A stretch of DNA of 64,000 nt from Ezakiella peruensis (GTDB lineage Bacteria > Bacillota > Clostridia > Tissierellales > Peptoniphilaceae). Below, piece after piece: positions 57,724 through 64,000 of the stretch (positions are counted from its first letter, which is position 1; every line of letters begins with the position of its first letter). The stretch spans positions 254,917 to 318,916 of the forward strand of contig NZ_LT962469.1 in NCBI RefSeq assembly GCF_900215725.1. Direction: 5' to 3'. The notes under the pieces are model-generated. The model did not search any database, had not been told where the DNA came from, and saw only the letters and a list, made by a program, of their open reading frames with translations. Position numbers and translations under genes: made by a program.

Positions 57724-59853
57724 ATGGAAAAATATTTTATAATTGAAGGAATGCATTGTGCATCCTGTGTTAACAGAATAGAGAAGGTTGTTGGGAGGAT
57801 AGATGGAGTTGACGAGGTTAATGTCAACTTGTCCTTGGCCAAGATGCGGGTGGTCTATGATGAAAATAAGACTTCGGCTAGGGCCATTTGCCAAGCCGTA
57901 AATGGGATTGGCTTTAAGGCGACTGTTGAGGAGACAAGAGATCCGGCCAGAGACCAGGAGAGAAAAATAAAAGAGTACAGGGATTACAAGAGGCGGTTTA
58001 TTATTTCTGCTATTTTTTCCTTGCCTTTATTTTTGGTTATGTTTTTTCACATGGCGGACGTCCATGTATTTTTTGGCGAACCCATTTGGCAATTTGCTCT
58101 GGCGACTGTAGTTCAAATTTACATTGGATGGATTTTTTACCGGGGCGCATATCTTAGCATCAAGGGCGGGGCCATGAACATGGATGTACTGGTTGCCTTG
58201 GGCACGAGTGCGGCTTATCTATACAGTATTTACAATTGGATAGTTGGCGACCCCCATCTTTATTTTGAAAGTTCAGCTATGATTATAACTTTGGTTCTGC
58301 TTGGCAAGACTATGGAGTCGCGGGCCAAGGGCAAGACCAGCGAGGCCTTGTACAAGCTAATTGATTTGGCGCCAAAGAAGGCGACTTTAATAATCGATGG
58401 AGAGTATGTAGAAATTCCTGCAGACGATTTAAAAATCGGCGATCAAGTTTTAATTAAGGCAGGGGAAAGTGTTTCTTGCGATGGTATTATCATTAGCGGA
58501 GAGACGTCCATAGATGAATCCATGCTTACTGGTGAACCTATCCCCGTTGACAAGGAGGCGGACGACAGGATTTATGCAGGGACTATTAATGGGGCGGGCA
58601 CTATTGTAGCTCAGGTTACAAAAAATCCTGGTGAAACGGGCCTGGCCAAAATTATTTCTATGGTTGAGGAGGCCAACAATAAAAAAGCACCCGTTCAAAG
58701 GGTGGTAGATAAGGTTTCATCAATCTTCGTTCCAGCGGTTTTAATCATTGCCCTGGTGACTTTTGCAGGTCATATGATTTTTGGAGGAGATTTTAGACAG
58801 GCTTTAATCGCTGCGGTTTCGGTTTTAGTTATAGCTTGTCCATGTGCACTCGGTCTTGCAACACCGACTGCAATTATGGTTGGGACTGGTAAGGCTGCTA
58901 GTGAAGGAATTTTAATCCGAGATCCTGAGGCTTTGGAAAATGCCCACAAAATTCAAGTTGTAGCTCTGGATAAGACAGGGACCATTACCGAGGGTCGGCC
59001 GATTGTAAATGAAATTATAAATGTTTCTGGCAATGAAGAGGATAATTTGGATATAATTTACTCTATGGAAAAGCAAAGTGACCATCCAATTGCCAAGGCC
59101 ATAGTAGACCATTTGTCTGGCAGAAAAATAATTGAAGGTAAAGTTACAAATCTAAGCGGTCGTGGCATTAAATTTGAAACTCATGACCAAGAATATATAG
59201 CTGGATCTTTTAAACACTTGAGGGAAAGTGGAATTAATTTAGATTCTGTTATAAATTTGCTGGACATGGGTAAAACTTATGTGGGACTTGTAAGTGGAGA
59301 TGAATTACTCATGGCCATCTCACTTGAAGACAAATTAAAGGCTGATGCAATAGAATCCATCAAAGCCCTCCACGAATTGGGCTTGGAGGTTATGATGCTA
59401 ACTGGAGACAGCCAGTCATCAGCAAAATTAATTGCTGACCAAACGGGTATTGACGATTATCGGGCAGAGATTTTACCTCAGGATAAATTAAATATCATAA
59501 ACGACTTAAAGAAAATAAAGAAAGTTGGCATGGTTGGTGATGGCATTAACGACGCGCCTGCTTTGGCAGCAGCGGACATAGGCTTTGCCATGGGCACGGG
59601 CACGGACATAGCCATTGAATCAGGAGATATAACCTTGGTCGGTGGGGACTTAAAACAAGTTCACCGGGCCATTGACATTTCAAACAAGACTATAAGGACC
59701 ATAAAACAAAATCTGTTTTGGGCCTTTATATATAATATAATAGGAATACCGATAGCGGCACTGGGATTTTTAAATCCAATGGTGGGTTCACTCGCCATGG
59801 CCTTCTCATCGGTAAGTGTAGTAACAAACAGTTTAAGACTAAGGAGGAAATAA
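57724..59853 (+). CDS. copA: Copper-exporting P1B-type ATPase
   Basis: 709 residues. One N-terminal heavy-metal-binding domain (GMHCASCVNRIEK, 9-21), eight membrane helices, the CPC metal site in the helix before the phosphorylation domain (VIACPCALGLATP near 376), actuator TGE (SMLTGEPIPVDK near 265), phosphorylation site DKTGTITEG (near 419), HP motif (SDHPIAKAI near 458) and GDGINDAPALAAADIG (near 604). CPC plus a CopZ neighbour indicates Cu(I) export. No CsoR or CopY regulator is adjacent. The stop overlaps copZ (TAATG). Confidence 0.95.
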   Translation: MEKYFIIEGMHCASCVNRIEKVVGRIDGVDEVNVNLSLAKMRVVYDENKTSARAICQAVNGIGFKATVEETRDPARDQERKIKEYRDYKRRFIISAIFSLPLFLVMFFHMADVHVFFGEPIWQFALATVVQIYIGWIFYRGAYLSIKGGAMNMDVLVALGTSAAYLYSIYNWIVGDPHLYFESSAMIITLVLLGKTMESRAKGKTSEALYKLIDLAPKKATLIIDGEYVEIPADDLKIGDQVLIKAGESVSCDGIIISGETSIDESMLTGEPIPVDKEADDRIYAGTINGAGTIVAQVTKNPGETGLAKIISMVEEANNKKAPVQRVVDKVSSIFVPAVLIIALVTFAGHMIFGGDFRQALIAAVSVLVIACPCALGLATPTAIMVGTGKAASEGILIRDPEALENAHKIQVVALDKTGTITEGRPIVNEIINVSGNEEDNLDIIYSMEKQSDHPIAKAIVDHLSGRKIIEGKVTNLSGRGIKFETHDQEYIAGSFKHLRESGINLDSVINLLDMGKTYVGLVSGDELLMAISLEDKLKADAIESIKALHELGLEVMMLTGDSQSSAKLIADQTGIDDYRAEILPQDKLNIINDLKKIKKVGMVGDGINDAPALAAADIGFAMGTGTDIAIESGDITLVGGDLKQVHRAIDISNKTIRTIKQNLFWAFIYNIIGIPIAALGFLNPMVGSLAMAFSSVSVVTNSLRLRRK

Positions 59854-60044
59854 TGGAAAGAATTAATATCAAGGGAATGACATGTGAAAATTGTGTAAAG
59901 TCAGTTAAGGAAGCTATGGAAAAAATTCCTGGCATCAAAAACGTAATCGTAAACCTAGAAGAAGGTTTTGCAGAATACGAAGGACTTATCCCAAAGAACT
60001 TGGTAGAAAAAGCAATCGAAGCCATTGGCTTTGATGTAAAATAA
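59853..60044 (+). CDS. copZ: Copper chaperone CopZ (HMA domain)
   Basis: 63-residue ferredoxin-like fold with the Cu(I) motif GMTCENCVKSV (8-18). Soluble donor of copper to CopA; it shares a base with the copA stop. AAGGAGG precedes the ATG. Confidence 0.95.
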   Translation: MERINIKGMTCENCVKSVKEAMEKIPGIKNVIVNLEEGFAEYEGLIPKNLVEKAIEAIGFDVK

Positions 60045-60072
60045 GTTTTTAAAAAATTAATCTAAAGAAAAC

Positions 60073-60105
60073 AAAAGCTAGCTTACAAATCGTAAGCTAG
60101 CTTTT
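60073..60105. terminator. Bidirectional terminator after copZ
   Basis: A perfect 14-bp stem, AAAAGCTAGCTTAC/GTAAGCTAGCTTTT, around AAATC. It serves copZ and the minus-strand small-protein pair. Confidence 0.88.
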
Positions 60106-60127
60106 GCTAAAAAAAGAAAGAAAATGA

Positions 60128-60250
60128 TTAGTCCTCTTTTACATATTTATAAATTTTCCACAAGAGGAAAATTTGAATTAAATCCGGTAGGATCCTAAAT
60201 ACAAATAGTGATAAGAAATTGTACAATCTCATTTGACTTAAGCCGTCCAT
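60128..60250 (-). CDS. Tiny membrane protein (40 residues)
   Basis: Minus-strand ATG 60250 to TAA. GATGAGGAGG lies 6 bases upstream, and the start is one base after the stop of the preceding tiny gene. One membrane helix (YNFLSLFVFRILPDLIQIF) with a charged C-terminus (WKIYKYVKED). Shares with its upstream neighbour the layout helix, LLW, basic/acidic tail. Function unknown; a small membrane regulator or toxin-like peptide is possible. Confidence 0.6.
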   Translation of the reverse strand: MDGLSQMRLYNFLSLFVFRILPDLIQIFLLWKIYKYVKED

Positions 60251-60251
60251 A

Positions 60252-60365
60252 TTAAAGCCTCCTCATCTTTTTCTCTTTGAGCTCTTTTAAGATCATCCAC
60301 AAAAGGCCAATCTTGGCAAGAGCAAGTGCAAATTGAAGTAAGTTTGCCCACAATAATTTCTCCAT
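60252..60365 (-). CDS. Tiny membrane protein (37 residues)
   Basis: Minus-strand ATG 60365 to TAA with AAGGAGG 7 bases upstream, a very strong site. Sequence starts MEKLLWANLLQFALALAKIG, a hydrophobic helix, and ends in KELKEKKMRRL. Coupled to the second tiny gene. Both are short enough to be missed by normal gene finders. Confidence 0.6.
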   Translation of the reverse strand: MEKLLWANLLQFALALAKIGLLWMILKELKEKKMRRL

Positions 60366-60512
60366 AGAGCCTCCTTGAATGTTTGATAATACTAAAAGGA
60401 TTTTAATATTAAACTGCCATTACTTATCAACGTTATTATACCACGTTTAATTTTAAAATGCAATTATTTATTTGTTTTTTATAGTAAAGCAAAATTTATT
60501 TTATTTTTAAAT

Positions 60513-60617
60513 TTGACATTTTAAATTTATCTGCTATAATTTATTTGTAATTTAACAGGACTTTAAACTTTGTCGGGCGTTAAAAAGCTTGACTTTTTTT
60601 GTTGGTCGTGTTATTAT
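60513..60617 (+). promoter_or_regulatory. Tandem promoters of the str operon
   Basis: P1: TTGACA (60513-60518), 16 bases, TGC-TATAAT (-10 at 60535-60540). P2: TTGACT (60589-60594), 17 bases, TATTAT (60612-60617). The stretch 60366-60674 otherwise holds the leader and the upstream end of the minus-strand small genes; nothing else is seen. Confidence 0.85.
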
Positions 60618-60674
60618 TATGGGTGTGCTTGTAAAGATGAGCGCACTATAGATAAAAGGAAAAGGAGGATGAAT

Positions 60675-61085
60675 ATGCCAACAATTAATCAATTAATTAA
60701 ACAAGGCAGAAAGAAAGTTGTTAAGAAATCTAAGACACCAGCTCTTGGATATAACTTCAACACTCTTCAAAAGAGAAACACACCAGTAAACTCACCACAA
60801 AAACGTGGAGTTTGTGTTGCTGTAAGAACTGTTACACCTAAAAAACCTAACTCAGCTTTGAGAAAAGTTGCTCGTGTACGTTTGACAAACGGTGCAGAAG
60901 TTCTAGCATACATTCCTGGTATTGGACACAACCTTCAAGAACACTCTGTTGTTCTATTAAGAGGAGGCCGTGTTAGGGACTTACCTGGTGTACGTTATCA
61001 CGTTGTACGTGGTTCTCTAGACGCATCTGGCGTTGACAAGAGAAAACAAGGCCGTTCAAAATACGGTGCAAAAAAAGGCAAATAA
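60675..61085 (+). CDS. rpsL: 30S ribosomal protein S12
   Basis: 136-residue decoding-centre protein: [12 protein letters not shown] start, [15 protein letters not shown], the [20 protein letters not shown] block and the [17 protein letters not shown] end. AAAGGAGG ends 6 bases before the ATG at 60675; the in-frame sequence further upstream is leader and promoter, not coding. First gene of the str operon. Confidence 0.98.
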   Translation: MPTINQLIKQGRKKVVKKSKTPALGYNFNTLQKRNTPVNSPQKRGVCVAVRTVTPKKPNSALRKVARVRLTNGAEVLAYIPGIGHNLQEHSVVLLRGGRVRDLPGVRYHVVRGSLDASGVDKRKQGRSKYGAKKGK

Positions 61086-61106
61086 TATAAGATAATTTAG
61101 CGAAAA

Positions 61107-61136
61107 CTCATATCCTTTTATCATGTGGGATGTGAG
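61107..61136 (+). other. Hairpin in the rpsL-rpsG intergenic region
   Basis: CTCATATCC pairs with GGATGTGAG (one U.G), followed by a smaller CGCA/TGCG hairpin near 61148. No T-run, so not a terminator; it could be an S7 autoregulatory or RNA-processing site. Confidence 0.4.
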
Positions 61137-61197
61137 CTTGGACACACGCAAAAAATGCGAGTACCAATGAATTAATTAATGTTAAGGAGGGAAGAGA

Positions 61198-61668
61198 ATG
61201 TCAAGAAAAGGTCACATTCCTAAAAGAGAAGTACTACCAGATCCAATTTATGATGATGTGGTGGTAACAAAATTAATTAACAACATCATGCTTGACGGTA
61301 AAAAGGGTATTGCCCAAGAAATCGTCTACGGAGCATTTGAATATGTTGGAGAAAAAACAGGTGAAGATCCTCTAGAAGTATTTCACAAGGCATTAAACAA
61401 CATTATGCCAGTTCTAGAGGTTAAGGCAAGAAGAATCGGTGGGGCAAACTACCTTGTACCGATGGAAGTTAGACCTGAAAGAAGACAAACACTAGGATTA
61501 AGATGGTTAACAGTTTTCTCAAGGAAGAGAAGCGAAAGAACTATGGTTGAAAGACTAGCAAAAGAAATCCTAGATGCTACAAATAACCAAGGTGGATCTG
61601 TCAAAAAACGTGACGAAATGCACAAAATGGCAGAAGCTAACAAGGCATTTGCAAGCTATAGATACTAA
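61198..61668 (+). CDS. rpsG: 30S ribosomal protein S7
   Basis: 156 residues, normal length. [36 protein letters not shown], the [16 protein letters not shown]-type block ([16 protein letters not shown] near 83) and [12 protein letters not shown] end. It nucleates folding of the 16S rRNA 3' domain. AAGGAGGGAAG precedes the ATG. Confidence 0.98.
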   Translation: MSRKGHIPKREVLPDPIYDDVVVTKLINNIMLDGKKGIAQEIVYGAFEYVGEKTGEDPLEVFHKALNNIMPVLEVKARRIGGANYLVPMEVRPERRQTLGLRWLTVFSRKRSERTMVERLAKEILDATNNQGGSVKKRDEMHKMAEANKAFASYRY

Positions 61669-61686
61669 TTATAATAAGGAGGCAAG

Positions 61687-63753
61687 ATGGCGGTTACACC
61701 ATTAGAAAAGCTTAGAAATATCGGAATTATGGCCCACATCGACGCAGGTAAAACAACCACTACGGAAAGAATTTTGTTCTACACTGGTAAGATTCACAAG
61801 ATTGGTGAAACTCACGAAGGTGCAGCTCAAATGGACTGGATGGCTCAAGAGCAAGAAAGAGGTATCACAATTACCTCAGCTGCTACAACAGCTTTTTGGC
61901 ACGATTATCAATTAAACATAATCGATACCCCAGGCCACGTCGACTTCACAGTTGAAGTAGAACGTTCACTTCGTATCCTAGACGGTGCCGTTGCACTATT
62001 CTGTGCAAAGGGTGGTGTTGAACCTCAAAGTGAAACTGTATGGCGCCAAGCTGATAAATATAAAGTTCCAAGAATTGCATTCGTAAACAAAATGGACAGA
62101 ACGGGTGCAGACTTCTTCCGTGCAATCAGAATGATGAAGGAAAGACTTGGAGCAAACCCAGTTCCGATTCAATTACCAATCGGTAAAGAAGATTACTTCA
62201 AGGGCATTGTAGACTTAGTTAGAATGAAAGCTGAAGTTTACTACGATGACCTTGGTAACGATATAAGAGAAGAAGAAATTCCAGAAGATCTAAGAGATCT
62301 AGCTGATGAATACAGAGAAAAATTACTAGAAGCAATTTCAGACTACGATGATGAAATCATGATGATGTTCCTAGAAGGAGAAGAAATTCCTGAAGACAAA
62401 ATCGTAGCAGCCCTCAGAAAGGCAACAATTGCTAACTCAATGACACCAGTACTATGCGGATCAGCATATAAGAACAAGGGAGTTCAACCTCTACTTGACG
62501 CAATCGTTGCATATATGCCAAGTCCACTAGATGTACCAGCTATTGAAGGTGTTGATAGTGAAGGAAACGAAATTACCAGACACGCAGGCGATGACGATCC
62601 ACTAAGTGCTCTTGCATTTAAGATTGTTACAGACCCATTTGTAGGTAAGCTCGCTTACTTTAGAATATACTCAGGATCCTTAAAATCAGGATCATATGTT
62701 TACAACTCAACCAAGGGCAAGAGAGAAAGAATCGGTAGAATTCTACTCATGCACGCAAACAAACGTGAAGAAGTTGAGGAACTACACGCAGGTGCAATCG
62801 GTGCAGCTGTAGGTCTAAAATTCACAACAACAGGGGATACACTCTGTGCTGAAGAAGCACCAGTAATTCTAGAAAACATGGAATTCCCAGAACCAGTTAT
62901 CTCAGTTGCTATCGAACCAAAGACCAAGGCTTCACAAGAAAAGATGAGTATTGCACTCGTTAAACTTGCAGAAGAAGACCCAACATTTAAGACCTACACA
63001 GACCACGAAACAGGTGATACAATTATCGCAGGTATGGGTGAACTTCACCTTGACATCATCGTTGACAGATTATTAAGAGAATTTAAGGTTGAAGCTAACG
63101 TTGGTAACCCACAAGTTGCTTACAAAGAATCAATCTCATCCTCAGCAGAAGCTGAAGCAAAATTCGTTCGTCAAACTGGTGGACACGGTCAATACGGACA
63201 CGTTAAACTCAGAGTTGAACCACAAGAACCAGGAAAGGGCTACGAATTTGTTAACGCAATCGTCGGTGGTGTTATTCCTAAGGAATTCATCGGCAGCGTA
63301 GACCAAGGTGTTCAAGAAGCTCTAGAAAGCGGTATTATCGCAGGATACCCAGTGCTAGATGTAAAGGTAACACTATTTGACGGATCCTACCACGATGTTG
63401 ACTCCTCAGAAATGGCCTTTAAGATTGCTGGTTCAATGGCAATAAAAGATGCTTTACAAAAAGCCAGCCCAACCCTACTTGAACCAATGATGAAGGTTGA
63501 AATTACAACTCCAGAGGAATACCTAGGAGATGTAATGGGAGACGTAAACAGTAGACGTGGTAGAATCGACGGCATGGAACTAGAAAATGGATTACAAACA
63601 ATCCACGGCTTCGTTCCACTAAGCGAAATGTTCGGATACGCAACAAGCTTGCGTTCAAACACACAGGGTCGTGCAAACTACTCAATGGAATTTGACCACT
63701 ATGAACCAGTTCCAAAGAGCATTGCAGACGAATTAAGTAAAAAAGAAGATTAA
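61687..63753 (+). CDS. fusA: Elongation factor G
   Basis: 688-residue translocase GTPase: G1 [15 protein letters not shown] (near 17), switch [16 protein letters not shown]3 [14 protein letters not shown] (near 82), G4 NKMDRTGAD (near 136), then domains II-V with the [15 protein letters not shown] block near 500. AAGGAGG precedes the ATG. Third gene of the str operon. Confidence 0.98.
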   Translation: MAVTPLEKLRNIGIMAHIDAGKTTTTERILFYTGKIHKIGETHEGAAQMDWMAQEQERGITITSAATTAFWHDYQLNIIDTPGHVDFTVEVERSLRILDGAVALFCAKGGVEPQSETVWRQADKYKVPRIAFVNKMDRTGADFFRAIRMMKERLGANPVPIQLPIGKEDYFKGIVDLVRMKAEVYYDDLGNDIREEEIPEDLRDLADEYREKLLEAISDYDDEIMMMFLEGEEIPEDKIVAALRKATIANSMTPVLCGSAYKNKGVQPLLDAIVAYMPSPLDVPAIEGVDSEGNEITRHAGDDDPLSALAFKIVTDPFVGKLAYFRIYSGSLKSGSYVYNSTKGKRERIGRILLMHANKREEVEELHAGAIGAAVGLKFTTTGDTLCAEEAPVILENMEFPEPVISVAIEPKTKASQEKMSIALVKLAEEDPTFKTYTDHETGDTIIAGMGELHLDIIVDRLLREFKVEANVGNPQVAYKESISSSAEAEAKFVRQTGGHGQYGHVKLRVEPQEPGKGYEFVNAIVGGVIPKEFIGSVDQGVQEALESGIIAGYPVLDVKVTLFDGSYHDVDSSEMAFKIAGSMAIKDALQKASPTLLEPMMKVEITTPEEYLGDVMGDVNSRRGRIDGMELENGLQTIHGFVPLSEMFGYATSLRSNTQGRANYSMEFDHYEPVPKSIADELSKKED

Positions 63754-63776
63754 TATATATTTGGAGGTAATTTATA

Positions 63777-64000
63777 ATGGCAAAAGAAAAATTTGAAAGA
63801 ACCAAACCGCATGTCAACATCGGTACAATCGGACACGTTGACCACGGTAAAACAACAACAACAGCAGCAATCACACTTGTATTAAACAAGAGATTTGGCT
63901 CGGGTGAATTCATCGACTATGCACACATCGACAAAGCACCAGAAGAAAGAGAAAGAGGAATCACAATCTCAACCTCACACGTAGAATACGAAACCGAAAA
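63777..64000 (+). CDS. tuf: Elongation factor Tu, N-terminal part (truncated by window edge)
   Basis: Starts [20 protein letters not shown] with the P-loop [14 protein letters not shown] at residues 19-31 and the switch I region [26 protein letters not shown] precedes the ATG, 23 bases after fusA. Only 74 codons lie in the window. Confidence 0.97.
   Translation, partial: MAKEKFERTKPHVNIGTIGHVDHGKTTTTAAITLVLNKRFGSGEFIDYAHIDKAPEERERGITISTSHVEYETE

Noticed and set aside
60570-60674. N-terminal extension of S12
   Set aside because: The in-frame sequence contains the P2 promoter; the strong ribosome site and the conserved protein start place the ATG at 60675.

Overview
The window is a stretch of chromosome from a low-GC, Gram-positive anaerobe. 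Strong AGGAGG ribosome-binding sites, a CIRCE-type operator before groES-groEL, lipoprotein and S-layer (SLH) signals, oxygen-sensitive 2-hydroxyacyl-CoA dehydratase/double-cubane proteins, arginine deiminase and SdpI/YtrA-type modules all fit Clostridia/Tissierellia. A Peptoniphilaceae-like host is my best guess; no ribosomal RNA is present to confirm it.

Layout. 1-15 kb is ordinary core genome. It holds the end of an ABC-2 permease, a tightly packed operon (ychF, polysaccharide deacetylase, recD2, comFC, apbE, two small genes, murJ, a C39-like peptidase), an RsbW-like anti-sigma factor behind a sigma-B-like promoter, typA, cardiolipin synthase, a TRIC-type channel and tRNA-Pro. 15.04-18.6 kb, directly beyond the tRNA-Pro 3' end, is an AT-rich accessory island. 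It begins with short direct repeats that look like integrase arm sites, continues with about ten genes of 36-104 codons (LSM-like, DUF1871-like, CPCC zinc-finger and other immunity-like proteins), and ends with an orphan Phd antitoxin and a HicB scrap. 18.7-19.2 kb contains three shattered remnants of a cobalamin-dependent methionine synthase locus.

19.4-24.7 kb is the most interesting functional unit: a short Hsp70, a membrane-anchored J-like/TPR protein without HPD, a protein with a TPR-like region and two CbxX/EccA-type AAA+ domains, and a DUF1294 membrane protein. They form one tight operon that looks like a dedicated protein-remodelling machine. 25-30.5 kb holds two divergent operons of double-cubane/2-hydroxyacyl-CoA dehydratase-family reductases with their ATP-driven activase, a DUF3343 Se/S-carrier-like protein and a flavin reductase.

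30.7-38 kb carries envelope proteins (YdjY-like lipoprotein, TcaA-like protein, an SLH protein with InlB-type repeats), an XRE/ImmA pair, tRNA-Thr and tRNA-Lys. 38-51.9 kb holds peptidase T, a solute-binding lipoprotein, arginine deiminase, a DUF4418-ABC-FtsX exporter followed by a monothiol thioredoxin-like protein, a YtrA-type GntR-ABC operon with a large palindromic operator, glutathione peroxidase, an SdpR/SdpI-like pair, and a divergent flavodoxin/TetR pair. 51.9-57.7 kb holds a 60-bp tandem-repeat array upstream of groESL, two large palindromes behind groEL, and an AT-rich cluster of three secreted proteins. The window ends with copA-copZ, a pair of tiny membrane proteins on the minus strand, and the str operon (rpsL, rpsG, fusA, tuf; tuf runs off the edge).
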